From positions 1,302,001 through 1,366,000 of the forward strand of contig NZ_SSBC01000010.1 in NCBI RefSeq assembly GCF_006475605.1: a stretch of 64,000 nucleotides of DNA. Reading direction: 5' to 3'. This DNA is from Asticcacaulis tiandongensis. GTDB lineage: Bacteria > Pseudomonadota > Alphaproteobacteria > Caulobacterales > Caulobacteraceae. The notes below the pieces were generated by a model, which did no database searches, was not told where the DNA came from, and saw only the letters and a list, made by a program, of their open reading frames with translations. The translations under genes and the position numbers were made by a program. Positions 27,572 to 37,091 of this stretch are shown one piece after another; the first letter of the stretch is position 1, and every line of letters starts with the position of its first letter.

Positions 27572-29074
27572 TTACACAGGCGGCAAGACCAGAGCCGTTC
27601 TCAAGCCCGGCCCCCTGTTTACATATATACCCTTTTTATAGATTCCCGGGCCTTCGTCTATGGCTAATCGCCCGCCATGTGCACGGGCCACAGCTTCAAC
27701 AAGGGATAAACCGAGCCCCACCCCCGGTAAGGAGCGGCTGCTTTCCAGCCTGACAAAGCGCCCGATGATGCGTAACCGATCGGCTTCCGGCACCCCCTGC
27801 CCCGTATCGGTCACGGAAAATTCAACGTCTCCGCCTGAGGTTTGCCGCAACCGGAAGGTAATACCGCCGTTTTCGGTATATTTAATGGCATTATCCAGAA
27901 GATTGGACAGCGCCTGCGCCAGAAAATCGCGGTTGCCATACACCTTAAGATTACTTGCAAATTCCGTATCAAACGCGAGGCCCTTGTCCTGCGCCAGAGG
28001 CTCGAACAGTTCCGCCATATCACAGGCCAGTGCCTGCGCATCGAAGAGCTGCGGATCAGGGGCCTTGCCCTGCGCCTCCAGACGCGACATAGCAAACACG
28101 GTCTGAAAGGTGCGCAGCAACTGATCGGTGTCGGCCAGCGCCCGCTCAAGCACATCCGGTGCCTGTGCGGCATCGGTTTCCACCTCATAAAGCGCCACCT
28201 CCAGCCGGGTTCGCAGGCGTGATAATGGCGTCCTCAGGTCGTGCGCAATAGCATCACCGGCATATTTCAGGTTACCAATAGTGCCTTCCATCCGGTCCAG
28301 CGTGTCATTAATCCGCTCGGCCAGCGCATCAAATTCGTCACCGGACTCCCGCAATACCACCCGCGCCTTGAGATCCCCCTCCTTGACGGCATCAAGCACC
28401 TTCATCAGGTCATGCACCGATCGGGAGACTTCGCGGTTAATCAGCAAACCGGCCATCAGCCCCAGCACGATCAAAAGCCCCGCGCCACCCCAGATCGCCT
28501 TAACCCCCATGTGCCAGCCGCGATCCGCCCATGAGGTATCCATGGCCACATAGAGACGCGTGTCCGGCCCGAGGCGCACCACCTGACCGCGCAGATAAAA
28601 GGACTTGCTGCCCGGCGGGTCTATCCGCTGCTGAACGGGTTCAGAATCCTGCGCCCCAACCGCTGACATAGGGACCGCATCAGCCAAACCGCCCTGCGAC
28701 ACCAGATCCGTCGCCCGCCGGTTTTGCGCCGTGACCTGCCCCTGATCATTATGCACCTGCTCGACCATAAACCAGTCAGGACTGTCGTCATGTGCAATTA
28801 TACGCCGCAGGGCCTCAGGGCCCTGAACCTCATAGATATCGCGAAAATGCTCAACCCGCATCCTGACCCGCATATCGGTCAGGGCACGGGTTTCCGCAGC
28901 ATTGGCAAAATAGAAATAGCCGAAGATCATGCCCGCCACAAAGGCATAGACGACAATAAACAACAGCGTCAGGCGGAACGGCGTCTGCCGCAGAAAGCTG
29001 CGCCAGGACATAGGTTTGACTTGCAGAGGCGGTTTGGGCTGGAGAGGCCTCGGTTGGGGCGTGGGGGATGCCAT
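27572..29074 (-). CDS. Sensor histidine kinase (HAMP, HisKA, HATPase)
   Basis: 500 residues. Membrane segments at about 33-57 and 192-213 bracket a periplasmic sensor region. A HAMP domain follows (NREVSRSVHDLMKVLDAVKE), then the dimerisation box AIAHDLRTPLSRLRTRLEVA (His278), and the ATP-binding boxes NLLDNAIKYTENGG, VTDTGQGVPE and GVGLGLSLVEAVARAHGG. Its gene starts two bases after the stop of the OmpR-type regulator, so the pair is translated together. Odd: the last strand region reads EGPGIYKKGIYVNRGPGL, where related kinases have about a dozen fewer residues; the encoding DNA there is AT-rich and flanked by GC-rich GGCCCGGG / GGGCCGGG blocks. Confidence 0.93.
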   Translation of the reverse strand: MASPTPQPRPLQPKPPLQVKPMSWRSFLRQTPFRLTLLFIVVYAFVAGMIFGYFYFANAAETRALTDMRVRMRVEHFRDIYEVQGPEALRRIIAHDDSPDWFMVEQVHNDQGQVTAQNRRATDLVSQGGLADAVPMSAVGAQDSEPVQQRIDPPGSKSFYLRGQVVRLGPDTRLYVAMDTSWADRGWHMGVKAIWGGAGLLIVLGLMAGLLINREVSRSVHDLMKVLDAVKEGDLKARVVLRESGDEFDALAERINDTLDRMEGTIGNLKYAGDAIAHDLRTPLSRLRTRLEVALYEVETDAAQAPDVLERALADTDQLLRTFQTVFAMSRLEAQGKAPDPQLFDAQALACDMAELFEPLAQDKGLAFDTEFASNLKVYGNRDFLAQALSNLLDNAIKYTENGGITFRLRQTSGGDVEFSVTDTGQGVPEADRLRIIGRFVRLESSRSLPGVGLGLSLVEAVARAHGGRLAIDEGPGIYKKGIYVNRGPGLRTALVLPPV

Positions 29075-29076
29075 GC

Positions 29077-29757
29077 TTAAGGCAACAACTGATAGCCTTC
29101 ACCGCGCACCGTATGCAGCATCGCGCGGTCAAAACCCTTATCCAGCTTAGCCCTCAGGCGCGACACATGCACGTCGATGACATTGGTTTGCGGATCGAAA
29201 TGGTAGGCCCAGACCTTCTCAAGCAGCATGGTGCGCGTCACGCTGCGACCGGCATTGCGCATGAGGAACTCAAGCAACTGAAATTCGCGCGGCTGAAGGT
29301 CAATTTCCTGATCGCCGCGCCTGACAATACGCGTAATCAGGTTCATCTCCAGCGCGCCGACCTTCAGCACAGCCTCAAGCCCGCCCGTGCCATTATCCTT
29401 GCGCCGCGCCAGCGCTTCGACACGCGCCACCAGTTCGACAATAGCATAGGGTTTGGTCAGGTAATCGTCAGCACCGGCCTTAAGGCCATAGACACGATCC
29501 TCAAGCTCACCCAACGCGCTTAAAAACAGGACCGGAATATCGATGCCTTCCTGCCGCGCCCGCTCAAGCAGGGCAATCCCGTCAAGCCCCGGCATCATGC
29601 GATCCAGTATGACCACATCAAACGCACCGGCGCGTAAGGCTCTCAGGCCCGTTTCCCCATCATGCGTCAGGGTGGCGTGAATGTTAGCCTCACGCAGGCC
29701 TTTCTGCATGGTCAGGGCCGCGTCCACGTCATCTTCAACAATCAGAACCTGCGTCAT
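29077..29757 (-). CDS. OmpR-family response regulator
   Basis: 226 residues from ATG 29757, which has a strong AGGGGAGG site upstream; an in-frame extension above it is not needed. Receiver: VEDD (7-10), phosphoacceptor Asp52 in VILDRMMPG, LSALGE, and Lys in YLTKPY. C-terminal winged helix: LQPREFQLLEFLMRNAGRSV and TNVIDVHVSRLRAKLD, ending in LHTVRGEGYQL. It is followed by its kinase gene and preceded by the terminator of the DegP-type gene, so the pair starts a new transcript just above it. Confidence 0.95.
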   Translation of the reverse strand: MTQVLIVEDDVDAALTMQKGLREANIHATLTHDGETGLRALRAGAFDVVILDRMMPGLDGIALLERARQEGIDIPVLFLSALGELEDRVYGLKAGADDYLTKPYAIVELVARVEALARRKDNGTGGLEAVLKVGALEMNLITRIVRRGDQEIDLQPREFQLLEFLMRNAGRSVTRTMLLEKVWAYHFDPQTNVIDVHVSRLRAKLDKGFDRAMLHTVRGEGYQLLP

Positions 29758-29786
29758 GCGACCTCCCCTTTTTCTTCGCATAATAA

Positions 29787-29822
29787 GAAAAAAAGCGGCC
29801 CCGTAAACCTGCGGAGCCGCTT
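29787..29822 (-). terminator. Intrinsic terminator after the DegP-type gene
   Basis: On the minus strand AAGCGGCTCCG and CGGGGCCGCTT pair (one mismatch) around a short loop and are followed by a run of T. It separates the protease gene from the downstream regulator. Confidence 0.88.
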
Positions 29823-29847
29823 ATCTTTCTTACATTTTTGCAATCAT

Positions 29848-31350
29848 CTATTTCAGGCTGAGCGGCAGCGGAATATTGCTTCCGTTACGGTTCACCAGAA
29901 GCAGAATGCTTGGGCGTCCCTCAGCCTTAAGATCGGTAACGATCTTGTTGAGGGCTTCACGGCTGGTCACCGCCTGATTATTGGCCCGCACGATCACGTC
30001 ACCGGCCCGAAGGCCCTTCTTACCCGCGTCACTGGTGCCCTCAACCTCAAGCACCACCAGACCATTCACCGTGTCGCTGAGGCTGAAATTGCGACGTGCC
30101 GCCGGATCAATCGGGGCCACCTTGATACCCAGAACCGGCTCAAGCCCCTTGGCGTCAGGTGCCACCGGATTGTTGCCCAGCCCCTTGGCCAGCTCATCCT
30201 CGGACGGACGCAGGGCAGCGGTAATGGTCACATTGACCAGCTTGTTGTTACGCAACACCTCAAGCGTCAGCTTTTCGCCCGGACGGACATCGGCGACGCG
30301 GCGCGTCAGATCCGTAGAGGTCTTGATCGCCTCACCATTGACCTTCTTGACGATATCGCCAACCTGCACACCGGCCTTTTCCGAAGGGCCACCCCGTGCC
30401 ATATCGGCAATATAGGCGCCATCCTTGTCCTTAAGCGCCAGGCTCTCGGCAATATCATCGGTGACGGCCTGAATGGACACGCCAATATAGCCGCGATCGA
30501 TCTTGCCACCGGCAATCAGCTTGGAGGTAATGGCCTCAGCCGTATTGGCAGGAATAGCAAAACCGACACCGGCATTGGCACCGGAAGGCGTAATAATAGC
30601 CGAATTGACGCCAATCACGCGGCCATTGAGATCAAAGGTCGGGCCGCCGGAGTTGCCGCGATTGATCGCCGCATCGATCTGCATATATTCAACATAGCCC
30701 TGCGCCCCGTCAGGACGACCAAAGGCCGAAACGATACCCGCGGTCGCCGTCCCCGACAGACCAAACGGGTTACCCACGGCGACAACCCAGTCACCGACAC
30801 GCGGGCGGGTTTCGGTTTCAAAGCTCACATAAGGGAAATTCTGGCCATCCACCTTGATGACCGCCAGATCGGTCGCCGGATCACGCCCGATGACCGTTGC
30901 CTTAAGCTTGGTTTTATTGGTCAGCTCAACCGTAATCTCATCGGCATTTTCGATGACGTGATTATTGGTGACAATATAGCCATCTGCCGAAATGAAGAAG
31001 CCCGAACCGGCACCACGCACTTCGGGGGCTTCGGATTGTTCCGGCAGGCGGAAATCAAAGCCCGGAATAGACGGAATACCTTGCGGCAACTGTGCCTTGC
31101 CCTTGGTTTCGATCGATACCACGGCAGGCGACACGCGCTCGATGATGTCGGCAAAGGACATGGGCGCACCGGCAGGCGGGGCCACGGGCTTGACCTCGGC
31201 GGTCTTGAGCAGGGTCGCACCGTCATAGCCATTGCTGCCGAAACCCGACACCGCCGCACCGGCAACTGCGGCCCCAAGCATCAGTCCGCCAACGACACCG
31301 GCTGCCGTACCCTTATGCTTGAACACCGTATTCAGGAACCTGTTCCCCAT
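29848..31350 (-). CDS. degP: DegP/HtrA-type periplasmic serine protease
   Basis: 500 residues. An N-terminal membrane/signal segment (about 16-36) is followed by a trypsin-like domain with the complete triad: His131 in TNNHVIENADE, Asp161 in DPATDLAVIKV and Ser234 in INRGNSGGPTFD. Two PDZ domains follow (GYIGVSIQAV from about 292, and VLGIKVAPIDPA from about 395). Handles misfolded envelope proteins as protease or chaperone. Alphaproteobacterial genomes often hold several such Do-family proteases, so DegP, DegQ or MucD naming is approximate. Single-gene transcript ending at the hairpin just downstream. Confidence 0.93.
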   Translation of the reverse strand: MGNRFLNTVFKHKGTAAGVVGGLMLGAAVAGAAVSGFGSNGYDGATLLKTAEVKPVAPPAGAPMSFADIIERVSPAVVSIETKGKAQLPQGIPSIPGFDFRLPEQSEAPEVRGAGSGFFISADGYIVTNNHVIENADEITVELTNKTKLKATVIGRDPATDLAVIKVDGQNFPYVSFETETRPRVGDWVVAVGNPFGLSGTATAGIVSAFGRPDGAQGYVEYMQIDAAINRGNSGGPTFDLNGRVIGVNSAIITPSGANAGVGFAIPANTAEAITSKLIAGGKIDRGYIGVSIQAVTDDIAESLALKDKDGAYIADMARGGPSEKAGVQVGDIVKKVNGEAIKTSTDLTRRVADVRPGEKLTLEVLRNNKLVNVTITAALRPSEDELAKGLGNNPVAPDAKGLEPVLGIKVAPIDPAARRNFSLSDTVNGLVVLEVEGTSDAGKKGLRAGDVIVRANNQAVTSREALNKIVTDLKAEGRPSILLLVNRNGSNIPLPLSLK

Positions 31351-31513
31351 TATCGATCCTATTTCATCACTTCTGTGTAAGCGCCTTTAGACAGCACCCT
31401 GACGGATAACATAAGCGCTTTTCGGCCTTAGACCAGAGGTTAATCCGGTTTTCAGATGCTTTTTAGTACGCCCGTTCACGAGTTAAGGCTTCTGATACGG
31501 CGAAATGATGACG

Positions 31514-31999
31514 TCAGGATGACCGGTTATTGTCGTCTTCAAGCAGCTTATTAAGCCGCGCACGTTCTTCGGCGGACAGTTCCGCCACGTCTACCGCCCC
31601 CTCAGTCTCTGCCGCCTTTCGCGGCAGGCGCAGAAAAATAACCCCGCCAATGATCAGGACAATGACCGGCAAAAACCACAGGGCCAGGGTCGCCGGATTA
31701 AGCGCCGGACGAAACAGCACATAGTCGCCATAACGGTCACGCAGGGTCTGACGAATATCAGCATCGCTCAGGCCCTCACGGATGTGCAGGCGAATATCGC
31801 GGCGCATGTCGGCGGCAATATCGGCACTGGAACCGGCGATATTTTCGTTCTGACAGACCACGCAGCGCACTTCGCGATAAAGCATCCGCGCACGGGCATC
31901 CTGATCGGGGTCGCGCATCACCTCGGACGGCAGAACCGCCGAAGCGATCTGTGTCAACCCGAAGATCATGGCCAGAATGATCAGGATTTTGCGGCTCAT
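31514..31999 (-). CDS. ccmH: Cytochrome c maturation protein CcmH (CycL)
   Basis: 161 residues: a signal peptide (MSRKILIILAMIFGLTQIAS), the thiol motif RCVVCQN (Cys46, Cys49), a helical bundle (EGLSDADIRQTLRDRYGDYV), then one membrane span (LALWFLPVIVLIIGGVIFL) and an acidic cytoplasmic tail. CcmH handles reduced apocytochrome for heme attachment in the periplasm. It overlaps the ccmF stop by ATGA, and is last in a ccmI-ccmE-ccmF-ccmH operon, the alphaproteobacterial cycHJKL order. No ccmG thioredoxin gene is inside the operon. Confidence 0.95.
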   Translation of the reverse strand: MSRKILIILAMIFGLTQIASAVLPSEVMRDPDQDARARMLYREVRCVVCQNENIAGSSADIAADMRRDIRLHIREGLSDADIRQTLRDRYGDYVLFRPALNPATLALWFLPVIVLIIGGVIFLRLPRKAAETEGAVDVAELSAEERARLNKLLEDDNNRSS

Positions 32000-33978
32000 A
32001 CCTTTTTACCCTTCGCCGCCACGCCCAAACGCAGGCGTCGGTCAAACAAGGACAATGTGCCGCCAAGTGCCATCAGTAAAGGCCCAAAGAAAACCAGGCG
32101 CGCCAAAGGATGATACAAGGCCCTGACCTGCCATCTGGCCCCCTCAGGGGTCATGACCGGCTCGCCAAGCACAAAGTAAAGATCATCGACAGGGCGGAAA
32201 CACAGGGCCACTTCGGTGGTCACACTTGAAGACGCCGCATAAAACCGGCGCTCGGGCCGCGCTTCGCAGACCTGACCACGGGCATTGCGTACCGTAATCA
32301 CCGCCTGATCGGCATCATAGTTTGGCCCCGGCACCTGATTAACATCCTTAAGCGTGACCTGATAACCGGCCACCGTAATCTGCTCGCCAATTCTCAGATT
32401 ATCGACTGCACTCAGTCGGGTATTGGTTTCCACCACGGCCCCAAGGACAAACACCCCAAGTCCGATATGGGCCAGCACCATGCCATGTGTCGCCAGTGGC
32501 AGGGCCTTAAACCGCTTCCAGGCATCTTTCGCGGGAACCTTAAAGACCTGCGTGCGCTCCATAAGCATCTGCACACTGCCGAATATCACCCATCCCCCAA
32601 GCAGGAATCCGATGCCGAGGCTTAAGCCCTTAAGCGCTGTCAGATCACGCGTCAGCGCCAGACCAATAACCGCCAGCAGTACACTTAAGCCCGCCGCCCC
32701 GACAAGCTGCTTCCAGACCACCTTAAGGTTCCCGCGCTTCCAGGCCATAAGTCCGGCAAACGGCAGCAGAAGCATGGCTACACCCATCGCGGGCACGAAA
32801 CTTAAGACATAATAGGGCTCACCCACGGAAATCGCCTGCCCCGTCACTGCCTCCATCAACAACGGGTAAAGCGTCCCCAGACACACCGTCGTCAGGGCGA
32901 CAAAGATCAGCAGATTGTTCAGCACCAGCGTCGATTCACGACTGACATTGGCAAAGACGCCGCCGGAATTGAGCGATCCGGCTCTCAGAGCATAGAGCGT
33001 AAATCCTGCACCGGCGGTAATAAACAGGATGATCAGCAGCAAAATCCCGCGTTGCGGATCAACGGCAAAGGCGTGCACCGAGGTCAGCACGCCCGAGCGC
33101 ACCAGAAACGCGCCCATCATCGAGAAGGTAAAGGCCAGAAGCGCCAGAAACACCGTCCATGACTTCAGGGCGTCGCGCTTTTCCATAACAATGGCGCTAT
33201 GCAACAGTGCTGTCGCCGCTAACCACGGCATGAACGAGGCATTTTCCACGGGGTCCCAGAACCACCAGCCGCCCCAGCCCAGTTCGTAATAGGCCCAGAA
33301 CGACCCCAACGCGATCCCGAGCGTCAGAAACACCCATGCCGCCAGTGTCCACGGCCTGACCCAACGCGCCCATGAGCGATCCAGCCGCCCCTCAATCAGC
33401 GCGGCCACGGCAAAGGAAAATACCACCGACAGACCGACATAGCCGAGATACAAAAGCGGCGGATGGAAAGCCAGTGCGGGGTCCTGCAACATCGGATTGA
33501 GCGAACGGCCCTCAAAGGGGGCCGGATCAATCCGCGCCAGAGGATTGGACGAAAACAGTGTAAAACCGGCAAACAAGGCCCCCAGAAGCGCCTGAACCCC
33601 CAGCACCTTGTGCTTGAGGCTTTCCGGTAATCCGCGCCCGAACAGGGTAATCAACGCCCCATAGGCCAGCAGGATCACACACCACAAAAGCATTGAGCCT
33701 TCATGGCTGCCCCACGCGCCGGACACCTTATAGAGCATCGGTTTCAGGGTATGCGAATTGTGCGCCACATTGGCGACGGAAAAATCCGAGACGACAAACG
33801 CATACAACAGCGCCGCAAAGGCCAGCGCCGCCGCCAGTGCCGCACTTAAGGACAGGCCTTCGCTAAAACGCTCAACGCCGCGACAGACTTTAAACTGTCC
33901 GGCCAGCACCAGAAGCACCTGCGCCACACACAGCACAAAGGCCAGCCCCAGACAAAAGGTGCCGAGTTCCGCAATCAT
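31996..33978 (-). CDS. ccmF: Heme lyase subunit CcmF (CycK)
   Basis: 660 residues from ATG 33978 (MIAELGTFCLGLAFVLC); codons above it lie inside ccmE. A protein with many membrane spans carrying the tryptophan-rich heme-handling signature WGGWWFWDPVENASFMPW (about 232-249) and conserved periplasmic histidines (for example GSHEGSMLLW). Together with CcmH it ligates heme delivered by CcmE to apocytochrome c. Overlaps ccmE and ccmH by 4 bases each, so translation is coupled. Confidence 0.96.
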   Translation of the reverse strand: MIAELGTFCLGLAFVLCVAQVLLVLAGQFKVCRGVERFSEGLSLSAALAAALAFAALLYAFVVSDFSVANVAHNSHTLKPMLYKVSGAWGSHEGSMLLWCVILLAYGALITLFGRGLPESLKHKVLGVQALLGALFAGFTLFSSNPLARIDPAPFEGRSLNPMLQDPALAFHPPLLYLGYVGLSVVFSFAVAALIEGRLDRSWARWVRPWTLAAWVFLTLGIALGSFWAYYELGWGGWWFWDPVENASFMPWLAATALLHSAIVMEKRDALKSWTVFLALLAFTFSMMGAFLVRSGVLTSVHAFAVDPQRGILLLIILFITAGAGFTLYALRAGSLNSGGVFANVSRESTLVLNNLLIFVALTTVCLGTLYPLLMEAVTGQAISVGEPYYVLSFVPAMGVAMLLLPFAGLMAWKRGNLKVVWKQLVGAAGLSVLLAVIGLALTRDLTALKGLSLGIGFLLGGWVIFGSVQMLMERTQVFKVPAKDAWKRFKALPLATHGMVLAHIGLGVFVLGAVVETNTRLSAVDNLRIGEQITVAGYQVTLKDVNQVPGPNYDADQAVITVRNARGQVCEARPERRFYAASSSVTTEVALCFRPVDDLYFVLGEPVMTPEGARWQVRALYHPLARLVFFGPLLMALGGTLSLFDRRLRLGVAAKGKKV

Positions 33979-34484
33979 TGCATACCCTCGGATGTCGCGC
34001 CAAATGGCTTGGGCGCTTCCTTGTATTTCTCGGCATCGGGACGCCATTCGCCCTGTTCCTCAAGGGCTTTTTGCACGTCCTTCGGCATATAGGTTTCATC
34101 ATGCTTGGCCAGAACCGTCCGCGCTTCAAACGCCGTTTCCGACACAAGCTGCCCTTCGCAGACCACGCCCTGCCCTTCACGGAACAGATCAGGCAAATCG
34201 CCCTTGAAACTGACGGTCATTTCCGCCTTCTGATCCATGACCACGAAATGCACGACACCGTTTTCGGCCTTGCGCACACTGCCGTCCTTCACCAGCCCCC
34301 CAAGACGCATGTTTTTATGCAGGGGGGCATTGGCTTCAATGGCCTGAGCGGGCGTATAGAAATAGACGACCTGATCCTTCATGACGAACAGGGCCAGCAC
34401 CACACCGGCAATAAGCACGGGGGCGGCGATCAGAAATATCTTCAGGCGGCGACGTGCCCGCGCTGACTTCGGCCAGAAACCCAT
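33975..34484 (-). CDS. ccmE: Heme chaperone CcmE (CycJ)
   Basis: 169 residues with an N-terminal signal anchor (LKIFLIAAPVLIAGVVLALF, about 14-33) and an OB-fold periplasmic domain. His128 in VLAKHDETYMP is the residue that binds heme covalently, and the nearby Tyr132 matches the heme-ligand position. CcmE receives heme from CcmC and passes it to CcmF. The usual tail is extended by about 30 residues. Confidence 0.96.
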   Translation of the reverse strand: MGFWPKSARARRRLKIFLIAAPVLIAGVVLALFVMKDQVVYFYTPAQAIEANAPLHKNMRLGGLVKDGSVRKAENGVVHFVVMDQKAEMTVSFKGDLPDLFREGQGVVCEGQLVSETAFEARTVLAKHDETYMPKDVQKALEEQGEWRPDAEKYKEAPKPFGATSEGMQ

Positions 34485-34503
34485 TTTTCCTACGCTCTCG
34501 ATC

Positions 34504-35574
34504 CTACTGACTACCTACGGGGCGATTTGCTTTTTCGATTATACTGGCCTTTATCTCAGGCCTTTTTTGATAGACGCGTTCAATGTCCGCCAGCACCCGC
34601 GCCTCGGACGCCACATCCCCCAGCACACGGTAAGAGCGCAACAGTCGCGCCCAGCCGTCAGGGTTTTCCTGATTGTCCGCCAGACGCGCCTCAAGACCAG
34701 CGACCATGCCCGCAATCTGCCCCCGCGTCTGCGCATCCACAGTCTGTGCCTGCTCTAAGGCTGCCAGTTCAGTTTCCACCGCCTGACGCCTTGGGTCACC
34801 CACCGGCAATTGCTCACGCAAGCCCCCAAGCATGGCACGCGCCGCCTCAAAGCGCCCCTCGGCAATCAGAACCTTGCCCATATAATACTGCCCCGAAAGG
34901 TCATTGGGGTCACGCTTCAGGGCTTCCTCAAACGCGGTCCGCGCATCCGGCCCGCTCTTACCCTCGTTCATCAGGGTCAGGGCCTCGCCCATATTCGACC
35001 AGGCTTCGGCATTGTCAGGCGCTTTGGTCACTGCCACACGGAACGACTTCGCCCCGTCATAATAGTCACCGGACATGACCTGAAGCCGCCCAAGAAACAT
35101 CCAGTATTGCGGGTCTTCGGTATTTTCGGCCGCCTTGCGTTTCAATACTTCTGACAAAGGTTTTGAGGCCATGGTTTCCGGCTGCGTCTCCGCCTGCGCC
35201 ATCCACGCGTCAAGCCGCTGCTGATAGGGCTGATCCGGCAGTTCCGGCTTACCCGTCACCAGATAAAGCCCCAGCGCACCGCCCGCGATCACAAAAGCCC
35301 CGATTAGCCCCAGAAGCGGCGACACAGACCGGCGTGCCCCTTCACCGGCGGCATCCGCCTTGAGCAAGGCACGGGCGGCCTCAAGCTTTTCTTCGTGTGC
35401 AAGCGACGCCTCAATAACCCCGTTCGCGACCCGACGATCCATCTCGGCGACAAAGCGGGCATAGTCTTCACGCGCCGTTTGCCGTTCGTCGTCCGGCTGG
35501 CGTCGCGTCCACAGCAAGGCCGCCCCCAGCAGGCCTGCGGTCACGATGGCGGAGAGTATGGAAAACAGCAGCAT
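34504..35574 (-). CDS. ccmI: Cytochrome c biogenesis protein CcmI (CycH)
   Basis: 356 residues. Two membrane segments (about 2-22 and 91-108) enclose a cytoplasmic leucine-zipper-like part, followed by a periplasmic TPR region (PEDPQYWMFLGRLQ-like NTEDPQYWMFLGRLQVMSGD, NAEAWSNMGEALTLMNEGKS, DPNDLSGQYYMGKVLIAEGR). CcmI binds the C-terminus of apocytochrome c and presents it to the CcmF/H lyase. First gene of the operon. Confidence 0.93.
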   Translation of the reverse strand: MLLFSILSAIVTAGLLGAALLWTRRQPDDERQTAREDYARFVAEMDRRVANGVIEASLAHEEKLEAARALLKADAAGEGARRSVSPLLGLIGAFVIAGGALGLYLVTGKPELPDQPYQQRLDAWMAQAETQPETMASKPLSEVLKRKAAENTEDPQYWMFLGRLQVMSGDYYDGAKSFRVAVTKAPDNAEAWSNMGEALTLMNEGKSGPDARTAFEEALKRDPNDLSGQYYMGKVLIAEGRFEAARAMLGGLREQLPVGDPRRQAVETELAALEQAQTVDAQTRGQIAGMVAGLEARLADNQENPDGWARLLRSYRVLGDVASEARVLADIERVYQKRPEIKASIIEKANRPVGSQ

Positions 35575-35652
35575 GAGATACGTCAGGGATTTTCGTCTGA
35601 AGGTTAAACGAGAGCGTGGCGTTAAACGAGGGTTAAGGCAGGGTTTAACCGC

Positions 35653-37029
35653 TTAGGCAACCGTTTTCGACCGTTCCCCGCTCCCCAGAGACGCGACACG
35701 TCGTCGCGCAAGGTTGGCCTTCGGCGTTCCGCACAAGGCGCCGGTGAGGCAAATCAGGGCCTCAAGCTGGGCACTGATCACCGCTTGCTGATCGGCGTCG
35801 GCATCGGCATAAAGCGCCAGCGCCGCCTCAAGATAGGCCTCCAGATAGGCTTCCCCCGCCTCAATGCACTGATTGAGCCGCACGGCATATCCGCCCTGTG
35901 CCGCCCCTGCGCCTATATGATGGCAGAACCCGGTCACACCCAAAACCTCGGCCATGGCCGGTTCGGACACAGCCCCCACTATCGGCGTTGCCCCCACCAC
36001 ACGTCCGTGGTGGCGCTCGGCCTTGGTGGGCAAGGCCCGTTCTATCGCTGGCTGCAAGCGTTCGATCTGGCTTTCCACCTGAGCCGCGACCGCCTGACGG
36101 ATGCGGGCCACCCTTTGCCCCCACGGGCCATCACGGGTCAGTTCAATCGCCGTTTCCATAGTCTGCGTCAGATGCAGGGCCTGCAAGGCCATCTCTGCCG
36201 CCTCCGCCAGACGATCGGGTGTCCGTATCAGAGGCATCAGCCGTCTCTGCGCCCCCTCTGCCGCCTCCAGCACACGCTCACCAAACACAGCCAGTTCCGA
36301 CTGGCTCAAGAACCGGTCATTGGCCCGATCCGAGGCAATACCGACAAAGGCCATAATGTCTGCACCATCTTCGAGATTGGCAAACACCACCTCAAGCCAC
36401 CGCAGGCCACCGTCCTCCGCCAGACGTCCGGCATCCTTGAATAATATGCGGATCGCCACCGCCTTATCCGCCGTTAGCCGCCCCAGCCATTCCGGCATCT
36501 TGCGTATGGCTTCGCGGGCGGTGTGATAGATATCGAGATAGGCGGCAAACTCCGCAATCAGCGCCTGATCATCCGCATCATGGCCTTCAGGCAGCATTAA
36601 CTCTGGCCGCTGGCGCAGCATCTGCGCTGAGGCGTCAACCAGTTCGGTAAACACCGGCGGCACCGGATCAGACTGGCTGAACCCGCGCATGGTTATGTGC
36701 AGACGGGCAAACAGCGCGGTTTGGTGTCTCTCAAGCGCTTTCCACAGATTATCCAGCACCCAGACAGGGAAATGGACACCCGACAAGCCGTCTTCACGCC
36801 GTTCAAACATCGGCATGAACGGACGGAAAATCATCGCCTTGATGTCATGGCTCTCCAGTTCCAGGCTGACGATATCATGAACATCCCCCAGCAGGGCATC
36901 CTCGGTCAGACCAAGCGCCCGCTCAAGCGACAGCAAGACCTGCACCGGCATGGCCTTCACTACCTGCCGGATCAGGACACGCTTATGCTCCGGCAGTTTT
37001 CCTGCGCGCTTTCCTTGGGAGTCTGTCAT
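35653..37029 (-). CDS. Unknown protein, 458 residues, helical
   Basis: I recognise no named family. The start is placed at MTDSQGKRAGKLPEHKRVLI; 16 codons above it look like a leader rather than protein. The sequence has no signal peptide or membrane segments and reads as mostly helical, with regular Ala/Leu/Glu patterns (AEAAEMALQALHLTQTMETA, AVAAQVESQIERLQPAIERA, EAYLEAYLEAALALYADADA). A glycine-rich loop GRVVGATPIVGAVSEP interrupts it near 370. It lies 62 bp downstream of a sensor-kinase gene on the same strand and could be co-transcribed with that signalling operon, but nothing else points to its job. Confidence 0.75.
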   Translation of the reverse strand: MTDSQGKRAGKLPEHKRVLIRQVVKAMPVQVLLSLERALGLTEDALLGDVHDIVSLELESHDIKAMIFRPFMPMFERREDGLSGVHFPVWVLDNLWKALERHQTALFARLHITMRGFSQSDPVPPVFTELVDASAQMLRQRPELMLPEGHDADDQALIAEFAAYLDIYHTAREAIRKMPEWLGRLTADKAVAIRILFKDAGRLAEDGGLRWLEVVFANLEDGADIMAFVGIASDRANDRFLSQSELAVFGERVLEAAEGAQRRLMPLIRTPDRLAEAAEMALQALHLTQTMETAIELTRDGPWGQRVARIRQAVAAQVESQIERLQPAIERALPTKAERHHGRVVGATPIVGAVSEPAMAEVLGVTGFCHHIGAGAAQGGYAVRLNQCIEAGEAYLEAYLEAALALYADADADQQAVISAQLEALICLTGALCGTPKANLARRRVASLGSGERSKTVA

Positions 37030-37091
37030 AGAAAAGCATCCATAAGGACCGCAGTATGCCGCCGTCACGGTTAACAAACCCTGATACCCTT

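Noticed and set aside
29662-31380. A 572-codon open frame on the plus strand opposite the DegP-type gene
   Set aside because: Its product has no recognisable domain, is rich in His/Arg/Gly as expected from the antisense of a GC-rich gene, and the minus-strand protease has a full catalytic triad and two PDZ domains.
31514-35574. Loss of ccmG from the cytochrome c maturation operon
   Set aside because: The ccmI-ccmE-ccmF-ccmH (cycHJKL) order without ccmG is usual in alphaproteobacteria; ccmG is often elsewhere, next to ccmABC.
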